Position numbers and translations under genes: made by a program. Shown piece by piece: positions 33,342 to 41,934 of a stretch of 64,000 nt of DNA. The notes below the pieces were generated by a model. The model did not search any database. It was not told the DNA's origin and was given only the letters and a program-made list of their open reading frames with translations. Positions within the stretch are counted from its first letter, which is position 1; each line of letters begins with the position of its first letter. Source of the DNA: Actinomadura rifamycini DSM 43936 (GTDB lineage: Bacteria > Actinomycetota > Actinomycetes > Streptosporangiales > Streptosporangiaceae); NCBI RefSeq assembly GCF_000425065.1, contig NZ_AULB01000003.1, positions 372,001 through 436,000 on the forward strand, written 5' to 3'.

Positions 33342-35278
33342 TGACGACGACAGAACCGACGGAAAGCACCGGAACGGCACCGAAGACCACGACGAAGACG
33401 AAGCAGAAGTCGGCGGCGGCGGCCGCGGCGGTGCGGACGCCCGCCGAGGCGCTCGCCGCCGCCCGCGACCGCCTGCTCGCCCTCCAGTCCCCCGAGGGCT
33501 GGTGGAAGGGCGAGCTCCAGACGAACGTCACGATGGACGCCGAGGACCTGCTGCTGCGCGAGTTCCTCGGCGTCCGCACCGCGGACGACACGCGGGAGGC
33601 GGCCCGCTGGATCCGCTCGCAGCAGACCGCGGACGGCACGTGGGCGACCTTCCACGGCGGCCCGTCCGACCTGTCCACCACCGTCGAGGCGTACGTGGCG
33701 CTGCGGCTCGCCGGGGACGCCCCCGACGAGCCGCACATGGAGCGGGCGTCCGCGTACGTCCGGGCGAACGGCGGGGTGCCCGCGACGCGGGTGTTCACGA
33801 GGTTCTGGCTGGCGATGTTCGGCGAGTGGTCCTGGGACGACCTGCCGGTGCTGCCGCCGGAGCTGGTGTTCCTGCCGCGCTGGTTCCCGCTGAACGTGTA
33901 CGACTTCGCGTGCTGGGCGCGGCAGACGATCGTCCCGCTGACGGTCGTCGGGTCGCTGCGTCCCGTCCGGCCGCTGCCGTTCGACCTGCCGGAGCTGCGG
34001 GCCGCGCGCACCGCGCGTCCGTCCGGGCGGCGGGGGCTGCCGGGCTGGGACGAGGCGTTCCGGGCGCTCGACCGGGCGCTGCACGTGTACGAGCGGCGCC
34101 CCGTCCGGGGGCTGCGGGACGCGGCGCTGCGCCGCGCCGGCGAGTGGATCATCGCGCGGCAGGAGGCGGACGGCTGCTGGGGCGGCATCCAGCCGCCGTG
34201 GGTGTACTCGCTGATCGCGCTGCACCTGCTCGGCTACCGCAACGACCACCCGATCATGAAGCGGGGGCTCGCGGGCCTGGAGCGGTTCACGATCCGCGAC
34301 GGCGAGGGCCGCCGCCTGGAGGCGTGCCAGTCGCCCGTGTGGGACACGGTCCTGGCGATGAACGCGCTCGCCGACGCGGGCGTCCCCGGCGACGACCCGG
34401 CGCAGCGGCGCGCCGCCGCGTGGGTGCTCGGCGAGGAGGTCCACGGGCCCGGCGACTGGTCGGTGCGGCGCCCGGGGCTGCCGCCCGGCGGGTGGGCGTT
34501 CGAGTTCGACAACGACGTCTACCCCGACACCGACGACACCGCCGAGGCGATCCTCGCGCTCGACCGCGTCGGGTTCCCGGACGCCGAGCCCGCGATCGAG
34601 CGGGCCGTCCGCTGGATGGCGGGGATGGCGTCGAAGGACGGCGGGTTCGCCGCGTTCGACGCCGACAACACCCGCGGGCTGTGCCGGCGGCTGCCGTTCT
34701 GCGACTTCGGCGAGGTCATCGACCCGCCGTCCGCCGACGTCACCGCGCACGTCGTCGAGGCCCTCGCCCGGCGCGGCATGGCCGACTCGCTCACCGTGAA
34801 GCGCGCCGTGGTGTGGCTGCTGAAGGCGCAGGAGCGGGACGGCTCGTGGTTCGGCCGCTGGGGCGCCAACCACGTGTACGGGACGGGCGCCGTGGTGCCC
34901 GCGCTGATCGCGGCGGGCGTCCGGCCGGAGAAGCCCGCGATCCGCCGCGCCGTCCGGTGGCTGGAGCGCCACCAGCGGGCCGACGGCGGCTGGGGCGAGG
35001 ACCTGCGCTCCTACGACGACCCGGGATGGATCGGGCGCGGCGCGTCGACGCCGTCGCAGACCGCGTGGGCGCTGCTGGCCCTGCTCGCCGCCGGCGAGCG
35101 CGGCGCGGCCGTCGACCGCGGCGTCCGCTGGCTGGTCGACCGGCAGCGGCCGGACGGCACGTGGGACGAGGACCACTTCACCGGCACCGGATTCCCCGGC
35201 GACTTCTACATCAACTACCACCTGTACCGGCTGGTGTTCCCCGTCAGCGCGCTCGGCCGGTACGTCCGGGAGACCTGA
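33341..35278 (+). CDS. shc: Squalene-hopene cyclase
   Basis: 645 residues, normal for the family apart from a Thr/Lys/Ala-rich N-terminal tail of about 35 residues. The protonating DxDD motif is VYPDTDDTAEA (D396, D398, D399). QW repeats are seen, for example QEADGCWGGIQPPWVYS, ERDGSWFGRWGANHVYGTGA, RADGGWGED and RPDGTWDEDHFTGTGFPGDF. It cyclises squalene to hopene/hopanol at the membrane surface. ATG 33341 has AGGACGGG upstream and shares one base with the previous stop. Confidence 0.96.
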   Translation: MTTTEPTESTGTAPKTTTKTKQKSAAAAAAVRTPAEALAAARDRLLALQSPEGWWKGELQTNVTMDAEDLLLREFLGVRTADDTREAARWIRSQQTADGTWATFHGGPSDLSTTVEAYVALRLAGDAPDEPHMERASAYVRANGGVPATRVFTRFWLAMFGEWSWDDLPVLPPELVFLPRWFPLNVYDFACWARQTIVPLTVVGSLRPVRPLPFDLPELRAARTARPSGRRGLPGWDEAFRALDRALHVYERRPVRGLRDAALRRAGEWIIARQEADGCWGGIQPPWVYSLIALHLLGYRNDHPIMKRGLAGLERFTIRDGEGRRLEACQSPVWDTVLAMNALADAGVPGDDPAQRRAAAWVLGEEVHGPGDWSVRRPGLPPGGWAFEFDNDVYPDTDDTAEAILALDRVGFPDAEPAIERAVRWMAGMASKDGGFAAFDADNTRGLCRRLPFCDFGEVIDPPSADVTAHVVEALARRGMADSLTVKRAVVWLLKAQERDGSWFGRWGANHVYGTGAVVPALIAAGVRPEKPAIRRAVRWLERHQRADGGWGEDLRSYDDPGWIGRGASTPSQTAWALLALLAAGERGAAVDRGVRWLVDRQRPDGTWDEDHFTGTGFPGDFYINYHLYRLVFPVSALGRYVRET

Positions 35279-35279
35279 C

Positions 35280-36284
35280 ATGGGCATGCCACTCCGCCAG
35301 AGCCTGCGCGTCGGCGGGTACGTCCTCAAGAACAAGCTGGCCCGGCGGGACAGGTTCCCGCTGCTGCTCGAACTGGAGCCGCTGTTCGCCTGCAACCTCG
35401 CGTGCGCCGGGTGCGGCAAGATCCAGCACCCGGCGGACGTCCTCAAGCAGCGGATGCCGGTCGAGCAGGCGCTGGCCGCCGTCCGCGAGTGCGGCGCGCC
35501 GATGGTGTCGATCGCCGGCGGCGAACCGCTCATGCACCCGAAGATCGGCGAGCTGGTCGGCGAGCTGGTCCGGATGCGGCGGTACGTGTTCCTGTGCACG
35601 AACGCCGCGCTCATCCCGCGGAAGATCGACCGGTTCGAGCCGTCGCCGTACTTCGCGTGGGCCGTGCACATCGACGGGCTCCGCGAACGGCACGACGCGT
35701 CCGTCTGCAAGGACGGCGTGTTCGACGAGGCCGTCGCCGCCATCAGGATGTGCAAGGAGCGCGGGTTCCGGGTCACGACGAACACGACCGTGTTCAACAC
35801 CGACACCCCGCAGACCGTCATCGAGGTGCTGAACTACCTCAACGACGACCTGGGCGTCGACCAGATGATGATCTCGCCGGCCTACGCGTACGAGAAGGCG
35901 CCCGACCAGGAGCACTTCCTCGGCGTCCAGGAGACCCGGTCGCTGTTCCAGAAGGCGTTCGCGAACGGCAACCGGAAGCGCTGGCGGTTCAACCACTCGC
36001 CGCTGTTCCTCGACTTCCTGGAGGGGAAGGTCGACTTCCCCTGCACGGCGTGGGCGATCCCGTCGTACTCGCTCAAGGGCTGGCAGCGTCCCTGCTACCT
36101 GATGGACGACGGGTACGCCGAGACGTACCGGGAGCTGCTCGAGGACACCGACTGGGACGCCTACGGCCGCGGCCGCGACCCGCGCTGCGCGAACTGCATG
36201 GCGCACTGCGGCTACGAGCCGACGTCGGTGTTCGCGACGATGGGCTCGCTGAAGGAGTCGCTCCGCGCCATGCGCGCCGTCTGA
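35280..36284 (+). CDS. hpnH: Adenosylhopane synthase HpnH (radical SAM)
   Basis: 334 residues. The radical SAM cluster Cys are in LFACNLACAGCGKIQHP (CxxxCxxC), GGEPLMHP follows, and a C-terminal Cys group (DPRCANCMAHCGYEPTSVFA) completes the HpnH pattern. It adds the 5'-deoxyadenosyl radical to hopene to give adenosylhopane, the first step to extended bacteriohopanepolyols. ATG 35280 lies one base after the shc stop. It ends the operon before a strong terminator; hpnG, which normally acts next, is not in this window. Confidence 0.95.
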   Translation: MGMPLRQSLRVGGYVLKNKLARRDRFPLLLELEPLFACNLACAGCGKIQHPADVLKQRMPVEQALAAVRECGAPMVSIAGGEPLMHPKIGELVGELVRMRRYVFLCTNAALIPRKIDRFEPSPYFAWAVHIDGLRERHDASVCKDGVFDEAVAAIRMCKERGFRVTTNTTVFNTDTPQTVIEVLNYLNDDLGVDQMMISPAYAYEKAPDQEHFLGVQETRSLFQKAFANGNRKRWRFNHSPLFLDFLEGKVDFPCTAWAIPSYSLKGWQRPCYLMDDGYAETYRELLEDTDWDAYGRGRDPRCANCMAHCGYEPTSVFATMGSLKESLRAMRAV

Positions 36285-36305
36285 CGCACCGGCGCGCCCG
36301 AACGA

Positions 36306-36346
36306 GGCCCCGCCCCGGACCGGACGACCGGTCCCGGGGCGGGGCC
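36306..36346. terminator. Terminator of the hopanoid operon
   Basis: Long GC stem: GGCCCCGCCCCGGACCGG pairs with CCGGTCCCGGGGCGGGGCC (one bulged base) around ACGA, 22 bases after the hpnH stop and followed by TTCTC. It also lies just after the stop of the convergent fusion gene at 36402, so it may serve both. Confidence 0.8.
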
Positions 36347-36401
36347 TTCTCGCTCGTCCGCCGGAAGCGAAGCCCGGGGGGGCGGGCCCGCGCGGCGGGG
36401 C

Positions 36402-38480
36402 TCACCCGAGACGCGGCTCGGGTTCGGGGGGTTCGGGTGCGGGGGGCTCGGATTCGGGGGGTTCGGGCGCGGGGGGCGGAGAGGCGGCGAGCGGGGCGGC
36501 GGCACGGAGGTCGTCGATGACGGCGCCGATCGCGGCGGTGAGGGCGTCGGCGTCGTCGACCAGGCCCGGGTCGAGCGAGACGCCGAAGCACAGCTCCCGG
36601 GAGACGCCGAGCGCGGCGACGGCGAGGGGCGCGCCGGGCGCGAGCGGGACGACCGGGTAGACGGCGGCGAGCGGGGCGCCCGCCAGGCGCAGCGGGCCGC
36701 CCGGCCCCGGCAGGCTCGACACGATGCCCTGCAGGAAGCGCTCGCTGTAGGCGGCGCGGGCGAACCGGGCGTGCAGCGGCACCGGCATCAGCCGGGCCGC
36801 CTGGCGCATCACGAACCACGCGGCCAGCGCGCGGGTCCCCGACCGCAGCACCTTGCAGCGGCGGGCGATGTCGGCGAGCCGCGCGGTCTCGGGCATCGCG
36901 CCGATCGGCAGGTCGACCATGACGGCGCTGGTGTGGTTGCCCTCCATCGCGCCGCCGGGCGCCCGCATCATCAGCGGGACGGCGACGCGGCAGGTGCCGC
37001 GCCCGTCCGCGCCGGGGGGGGCGGCGCGGTGCAGGGCGCCCGCGACCGCGCACAGCACCACGTCCGTCACGCGGACGCCGTGCCGCCGGGACACGTCCCG
37101 GACGAGGTCGAGCGGCAGGTGCAGGGTGCCGAAGCGGCGCTCGGGGGTGCCGGCGGCGGGCAGCCGGGCGGGCGGGGCCACGTCGATCGCGAGCTGGCCG
37201 AGGCCGACCGCGGTGCCGACGGCCGCGGTGAGCGCCGTCCGGACGCGGCCGCGGCGCGGCCCGGCGGGGGCCGGGTCCTGCGGCGGCTCCATCAGCGCGG
37301 CGGCCTGCGCGACGACGCCGACGCCGTCCGCGACGACGTGGTGCATGAGGAACACGACGGCGGTGCGGCCCGGTTCGGCGCCGCGCACCAGCAGCATCCG
37401 CCACAGCGGCCGGTCGCGGGGGAACGGCTCGGCCTGCACGCGGGCGATCACCTCGCGCAGCCCGTCCATGCCGTCGACGCGCAGTTCGGTGACGTGCCAG
37501 TCCCAGTCGACGGCCGGCTGGTCGCGCCAGACGGGCCGCCGCCAGCGCCCGGCGCCGTGCGGGCGCTGCCGGAACCGGGGCAGCCGGTCCATCCGCTCGG
37601 CGACGAGCCGGATCAGGTCGGCGCGGTGCAGCGGGTCGCGGGACGTGTCCAGCATGATGACGCCGCCGGTGTGCTGCGGCGCCCGCTCGGTCTCGACGGC
37701 GAGGAAGAACGCGTCCGGGGCGCGGACGCGCTCGGCCGACGGGCGCGCGAGCCGCTCGGCGGCGTACACCGACACGGCCACGAGCGGGACGGCGGCGAGC
37801 GCGTCCACCACGAAGTGGTTCGCGGTCGCCATGATCACGTACCCGGTCACGATGATGTGGACGGTGTTGACGGCCTGCACCGACCGGTGCGCCTTCACGC
37901 GCGCGAGCTCGACGCCGACCCACAGCGTCCACGCCATGTGCAGGGACGGCAGCGCGGCGAACCGGTCGGCGTGCTCGACCAGCGGCGAGCCCCACGACCC
38001 CCAGGTGCCGCCGAGCCGGACGGTGTCGACGAAGCCGAGGTCGGGCATCAGCCGGGGCGGCATCACCGGGTACAGCGCGAAGCACGCGAGCGCGATGACG
38101 TTGAGCAGGACGAACGCGGTGCGGGCCGTCCGGTACCGGTCGGGGTGGCGCACGAACAGCCAGACGAGCAGCGCCAGGGCGCTCGCCACGTAGGTGATCG
38201 CGTACTCGTAGTTGGCCAGGACCCGGACGAGGGACTGGTCCGCGAGCCACTCGTTGAGGGTGAGCTCCACGTCGAGGCGCAGCGCCCGCTCGATGTCGTA
38301 CAGCGTCTCCCCGTGTGCGCGCGCGAGCCGCGTCCGAGGCTCTTCGGGCAGCATCGCCACGAGCAGGTACAGCGCGAACAGCGCGAGCCCCAGCAGCACC
38401 TCGCCGAAGGCGTGGGCGCGGGCGGCGCCGCCCCGGGTCAGGACCGCATCGCGCGCCGTCACGGCTCCGTCTGTCCCCAT
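36402..38480 (-). CDS. PAP2 phosphatase-like / WS-DGAT acyltransferase fusion
   Basis: 692 residues. Residues 25-245 form a polytopic PAP2/AUR1-like domain with LPSLHMAWTLW (178-184 core) and NHFVVDALA (221-229). Residues 255-660 are a wax-ester-synthase/diacylglycerol-acyltransferase domain with the active-site motif HHVVADG at 380-386, plus EGNHTSAVMVDLPIG and FGVSLDPGLV late. The tail is Pro/Glu-rich (PEPPESEPPAPEPPEPEP). Fused PAP2-DGAT proteins exist in actinomycetes; they could dephosphorylate a lipid phosphate and acylate the alcohol. ATG 38480 has GGGGGGA upstream. It converges on the hopanoid operon. Confidence 0.88.
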   Translation of the reverse strand: MGTDGAVTARDAVLTRGGAARAHAFGEVLLGLALFALYLLVAMLPEEPRTRLARAHGETLYDIERALRLDVELTLNEWLADQSLVRVLANYEYAITYVASALALLVWLFVRHPDRYRTARTAFVLLNVIALACFALYPVMPPRLMPDLGFVDTVRLGGTWGSWGSPLVEHADRFAALPSLHMAWTLWVGVELARVKAHRSVQAVNTVHIIVTGYVIMATANHFVVDALAAVPLVAVSVYAAERLARPSAERVRAPDAFFLAVETERAPQHTGGVIMLDTSRDPLHRADLIRLVAERMDRLPRFRQRPHGAGRWRRPVWRDQPAVDWDWHVTELRVDGMDGLREVIARVQAEPFPRDRPLWRMLLVRGAEPGRTAVVFLMHHVVADGVGVVAQAAALMEPPQDPAPAGPRRGRVRTALTAAVGTAVGLGQLAIDVAPPARLPAAGTPERRFGTLHLPLDLVRDVSRRHGVRVTDVVLCAVAGALHRAAPPGADGRGTCRVAVPLMMRAPGGAMEGNHTSAVMVDLPIGAMPETARLADIARRCKVLRSGTRALAAWFVMRQAARLMPVPLHARFARAAYSERFLQGIVSSLPGPGGPLRLAGAPLAAVYPVVPLAPGAPLAVAALGVSRELCFGVSLDPGLVDDADALTAAIGAVIDDLRAAAPLAASPPPAPEPPESEPPAPEPPEPEPRLG

Positions 38481-38632
38481 CGTCCCCCCACAATCCGCCT
38501 GTTACCCAGGTTTTCCGAGGTCAGACGGCCGTGACCGGAATCGGGGATCTTGTCCGCCGGCGGGCCCGGACGGACGACCGGGCGGGCCGGCGCGGGATTC
38601 CGCGGGAACGAACTGGCCGTACCGTACGTCTT

Positions 38633-38653
38633 CGATATATCGTTGTCGTATCG
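38633..38653. promoter_or_regulatory. PadR operator candidate
   Basis: CGATA and TATCG form an inverted repeat over an 11-base spacer, and the left part also gives the 10-bp palindrome CGATATATCG (38633-38642). It lies 40-60 bases before the padR-type gene. PadR proteins usually bind spaced inverted repeats in their own promoters. Confidence 0.5.
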
Positions 38654-38692
38654 CGAGAGCTCAAAGAGAGATCTCAGAAGGCGGTGAAGAAC

Positions 38693-39358
38693 ATGCGTCA
38701 CATGCACGGAGGACCGTGGGGCAGGGGCGGCATGCCGGGCTTCGGCCCGCTGTTCGGCGGCGGGCCCGGGCCCGGCCCGTGGGGTCCGCCCGGCTTCGGT
38801 CCCGGCGGGCCCGGCGGCCCCGGTCCGCGCCCGCCGTGGGCGCACGGCCGGCGCGGCGGCCCGTGGGGCCGCGGGGCCAAGGCCCGCAAGGGCAACGTCC
38901 GCGCGGCGATCCTCACGCTGCTCGCCGAGGAGCCGCGCAACGGCTACCAGATCATCCAGGAGATCGCCGAGCGCAGCGAGCACGCCTGGCGGCCCAGCCC
39001 GGGCGCCGTCTACCCGGCCCTTCAGCAGCTCGCCGACGAGGGGCTGATCGCCGGTGAGGAGGCCGGCGGCCGCCGCGCCTACCGGCTCACCGACGCGGGC
39101 CGCGCCCACGTCGAGGAGCACGCCGACGACCTGCGCGAGCCGTGGGCGGCGATGTCGTGGGACTTCGGCGAGGGCGTGCCCGAGCTGTTCAAGCAGGCCG
39201 CGCAGACGGGAGCCGCGGTCATGCAGGTCGTCCACTCGGGCCGCCCCGAGCAGCTCGACCGGGCGCGGGACGTCCTGTCCCGGGCGCGCCGCGACCTGTA
39301 CCGGATCCTCGCCGACGACGCCGACCCGGGCCCGGACGCAGCGGAGGAGGGGCCGTGA
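38693..39358 (+). CDS. PadR-family regulator with Gly/Pro-rich N-terminus
   Basis: 221 residues. The first 60 residues are low-complexity Gly/Pro/His/Trp (MHGGPWGRGGMPGFG and similar). The PadR winged helix follows: VRAAILTLLAEEPRNGYQII, then WRPSPGAVYPALQQLADEGL and RRAYRLTDAGRAHVEEHADD. The C-terminal helix region is of the Vir_act_alpha_C type. GTG 38684 is an alternative start. It overlaps the DUF1707 gene by four bases (GTGA). Actinomycete members with such N-termini often control envelope or transport genes; here the coupled DUF1707 protein is the likely partner or target. Confidence 0.88.
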   Translation: MRHMHGGPWGRGGMPGFGPLFGGGPGPGPWGPPGFGPGGPGGPGPRPPWAHGRRGGPWGRGAKARKGNVRAAILTLLAEEPRNGYQIIQEIAERSEHAWRPSPGAVYPALQQLADEGLIAGEEAGGRRAYRLTDAGRAHVEEHADDLREPWAAMSWDFGEGVPELFKQAAQTGAAVMQVVHSGRPEQLDRARDVLSRARRDLYRILADDADPGPDAAEEGP

Positions 39359-39891
39359 GCGACACGACCCGCACCGGCGACCCACGCACCGGAACGCCGC
39401 TCGACGGGCTGCGCATCGGCGACACCGAGCGGGACGCGGTCGTGGTCGCGCTGCACGACCACTTCGCCGCGGGCCGGCTCGACCGCGGGGAGCTCGACGA
39501 GCGCATGGACGCCGCGCTGGCCGCGAAGACGCGCGGCGACCTGCGCGCGCTCGTCCGGGACCTGCCGCCGCCGCACGGCCTCCCCGAGGCCGCGGAGGAC
39601 CGGCCCCGCCCCGCGCCCGTCCCCGGGCGGGTGCCGTGGGGCCACCCCGGCCTGATGCACGCGGACCCGCACCGCATGCACCGGCAACGCATGCACGAGC
39701 ACCGCATGCACTGGCACAGGCACGCGCACGGGCACGGGCCGCCGTCCCCGGCGTTCCCGCTGCTGCTCGGCGTGTTCCTCGTCCTGACGTTCACGGTCGG
39801 CGCGGGCACGGGCCTCCTCGCCGTCCTCGGGATCGCGATGGCGGTGTGGCTCGCGCGGGCGGTCCGCGTCGCCGCGACCCTCCGGCGCTAG
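39355..39891 (+). CDS. DUF1707 membrane protein with His/Met-rich linker
   Basis: 178 residues. The N-terminal DUF1707 domain (about 17-70) reads LRIGDTERDAVVVALHDHFA then GRLDRGELDERMDAALAAKT. It is followed by a Pro-rich stretch and a linker very rich in His and Met (MHADPHRMHRQRMHEHRMHW then HRHAHGHG), and by membrane segments (PLLLGVFLVLTFTVGAGTGL and LAVLGIAMAVWLARAV). The linker could bind Cu, Ni or Zn; this is inference. GTG 39355 overlaps the PadR gene. Confidence 0.82.
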   Translation: MSDTTRTGDPRTGTPLDGLRIGDTERDAVVVALHDHFAAGRLDRGELDERMDAALAAKTRGDLRALVRDLPPPHGLPEAAEDRPRPAPVPGRVPWGHPGLMHADPHRMHRQRMHEHRMHWHRHAHGHGPPSPAFPLLLGVFLVLTFTVGAGTGLLAVLGIAMAVWLARAVRVAATLRR

Positions 39892-40157
39892 CGTCAGGCG
39901 GCCGAAAGGGGGTGCAGGGGGCCGGGACGGCGTCGCGGAGCGCGCAGCCCCAGGTCGACGATCGGGTTGCCGCGCCCACCGCGCCGGACGCAGGTCAGCA
40001 GGCGGCGCGGCGGCGACGTGCCGACCGGCGGGACCCGGACGGCCCCCTCCACCGGCCCGCCGGCCAGCCGCGCGGAACCCCGCGCGGCGAATATTGCACG
40101 GTGTCATGCGGAAATGTGAAATAGACGGCAACGATCGTGGCTGCGCAGACTGCCGTC
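39892..40157. other. 266-bp intergenic region
   Basis: No gene supported. The right third (40085-40157) is less GC-rich (AATATTGCACGGTGTCATGC and GAAATGTGAAATAGAC) and probably holds the promoter of the small gene at 40158. Confidence 0.4.
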
Positions 40158-40334
40158 ATGACTCAGTGCAGCACGGAACCACGCCCCACGATCGTCTCCC
40201 GGCACCTCACCAGCGACGGCCTCGTCGTGTGGACGCGCTGCTCCTGCGGGCGCCTGCGCATGGACCTCGTGCCGGACGGGCCCGGCGAATCGCGCCTGTC
40301 CGCCGGGCCCTGCCCGCACCCGCCCTCCGGCTAG
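40158..40334 (+). CDS. Small Cys-containing protein of unknown function
   Basis: 58 residues: TIVSRHLTSDGLVVWTRCSC, then GRLRMDLVPDG and a Cys-containing tail. The pattern RH-x-T-S-D/E-G-(x)-V-x-(Y/W)-x-RC-x-CG is familiar from short conserved actinomycete proteins without known function. The Cys pair might bind a metal. ATG 40158. Its stop (TAG) overlaps that of the convergent eda gene. Confidence 0.6.
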   Translation: MTQCSTEPRPTIVSRHLTSDGLVVWTRCSCGRLRMDLVPDGPGESRLSAGPCPHPPSG

Positions 40335-40951
40335 CGGAGGGCGGCGGCCTCGGCGGCGAGCCCGCGGATCCGGTCCCAGTCGCCGGACCGGACGGCGTCC
40401 GCCGGGGTCAGCCACGTCCCGCCGACGCACCCGACGTTCGGCAGCGCGAGGTAGTCGGCGGCGTTGCCGGGCTGCACCCCGCCGGTCGGGCAGAACCGGA
40501 CCTGCGGGAGCGGCCCGTTCAGCGCCTTCAGGTACGGGATGCCGCCGGCGGGCTCGGCCGGGAAGAACTTCATCGCGGTGACGCCCGCCTCGAGCAGCGC
40601 GATCGCCTCTGAGGCGGTCGCGGCGCCCGGCAGGAACGGCAGGCCCGTCGCGGCCATCGCGGTCTGGAGGCGCTCGGTGCAGCCGGGGCTGACCAGGAAG
40701 CGGGCGCCCGCGGCGGCCGAGCGCTCGGCGTCGTCCGGGCGGACGACCGTTCCGGCGCCGACGACCGCGTCCGGGACCTCCGTCGCGATCCGCGTGATCG
40801 CCTCGATCGCGGCCGGCGTCCGCAGCGTCACCTCGATCGCCGGCAGGCCGCCCGCGACGAGCGCGCGCGCCAGCGGCACGGCGGCGTCGGCGTCGTCCAG
40901 GACGACGACGGGGATGACGGGCGCGAGGTCGAACAGGTCTTCGGCGTTCAA
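40331..40951 (-). CDS. eda: KDPG aldolase (Entner-Doudoroff)
   Basis: 206 residues of class I 2-keto-3-deoxy-6-phosphogluconate aldolase. The base Glu lies in [17 protein letters not shown], then [27 protein letters not shown], and the Schiff-base Lys in [14 protein letters not shown], with [20 protein letters not shown] near the end. It splits KDPG into pyruvate and glyceraldehyde 3-phosphate. The TTG start at 40951 has GGAG 5 bases before it and overlaps the glk stop (TTGA). Last gene of edd-glk-eda. Confidence 0.93.
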   Translation of the reverse strand: MNAEDLFDLAPVIPVVVLDDADAAVPLARALVAGGLPAIEVTLRTPAAIEAITRIATEVPDAVVGAGTVVRPDDAERSAAAGARFLVSPGCTERLQTAMAATGLPFLPGAATASEAIALLEAGVTAMKFFPAEPAGGIPYLKALNGPLPQVRFCPTGGVQPGNAADYLALPNVGCVGGTWLTPADAVRSGDWDRIRGLAAEAAALR

Positions 40952-41934
40952 GCGGTCTCCAAGGGTCGTGCGGGTTCGGGAGCGGTCTGCGCCAGCCGCA
41001 GGGCGGCGCCGACCAGCGCCGGTCCGGGGTGGACGATCAGTGCCGTCGGGATCGCGCGCAGGTACCCCTCGACGGGGGGCTTCCCCTCGAACCGGGCGCG
41101 GAACGCGCTCTCCTTCAGGACGTCGGCGATGCGCGGCAGGATCCCGCCGCCGAGGTAGACGCCGCCCGTCGCGCCGATCGTCAGTGCGACGTTGCCGGCG
41201 AGCGAGCCGAGCAGCCCGCAGAACATCGCGAGGGTCTGCGCGCAGCGGGCGTCCGCCTTGCGCTCGACGATCTGCGCGGGCGTCACCGGCTCGGCCCGGA
41301 CCCCGTCGATGATCGCGAGGTAGCGGTGGATGCGGGCGAGGCCGTCCCCCGACAGCAGGAACTCGGCGGTCGCGGCGCCGCGCTCGGCGCGCAGCAGCCG
41401 GACGACCTCGACCTCCCGGTCGGTCCCGGCGGGCGCGTCGACCTGGCCGCCCTCCCCCGGCAGCGGCAGCCAGCCGCCGCCCGGCGCCGGGACGAGCCCG
41501 CCGACGCCGAGGCCGGTGCCGGGGCCGACGACCGCGAGCGGGCCGTCCGCCGCCGGGTACCGGTCGCCGACCGGGACCAGGTCGTCGGCGGCCAGCCGGG
41601 GCAGCGACATCGCGAGGCCCGCGAAGTCGTTGACGATCTCCAGGTGCGGCAGGCCGAGGCGTTCGCGCACGTCCTCGGGGGTGCCGACGGGCCAGTTCGC
41701 GTTCGTCAGGTGGAACGTCCCGCCGGTGACGGGCCCCGCGACCGCCAGGCACGCGGCGGACGGCCGCACGCCCGGGGCGTGCCGGGACAGGTACGCCGCC
41801 GCGGCGTCCGCGAGGTCGGCGTGCTCGCGGGTGGGCAGCGCGCGGACGTCGCGGGGCGCGCCGTCCAGGCCGTCCACGAGCGCGAACCGCGCGTTCGTCC
41901 CGCCGATGTCGCCGACGAGCCAGGGAGCGCTCAC
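40948..41934 (-). CDS. glk: Glucokinase (Glk type, non-ROK)
   Basis: 328 residues. The ATP motif is [13 protein letters not shown], followed by [64 protein letters not shown] and [13 protein letters not shown]. This is the E. coli-type glucokinase family, distinct from the ROK glucokinases more usual in actinomycetes. It feeds glucose 6-phosphate to the pathway. GTG 41934 overlaps the edd stop by four bases; the stop overlaps eda. Confidence 0.92.
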   Translation of the reverse strand: MSAPWLVGDIGGTNARFALVDGLDGAPRDVRALPTREHADLADAAAAYLSRHAPGVRPSAACLAVAGPVTGGTFHLTNANWPVGTPEDVRERLGLPHLEIVNDFAGLAMSLPRLAADDLVPVGDRYPAADGPLAVVGPGTGLGVGGLVPAPGGGWLPLPGEGGQVDAPAGTDREVEVVRLLRAERGAATAEFLLSGDGLARIHRYLAIIDGVRAEPVTPAQIVERKADARCAQTLAMFCGLLGSLAGNVALTIGATGGVYLGGGILPRIADVLKESAFRARFEGKPPVEGYLRAIPTALIVHPGPALVGAALRLAQTAPEPARPLETA

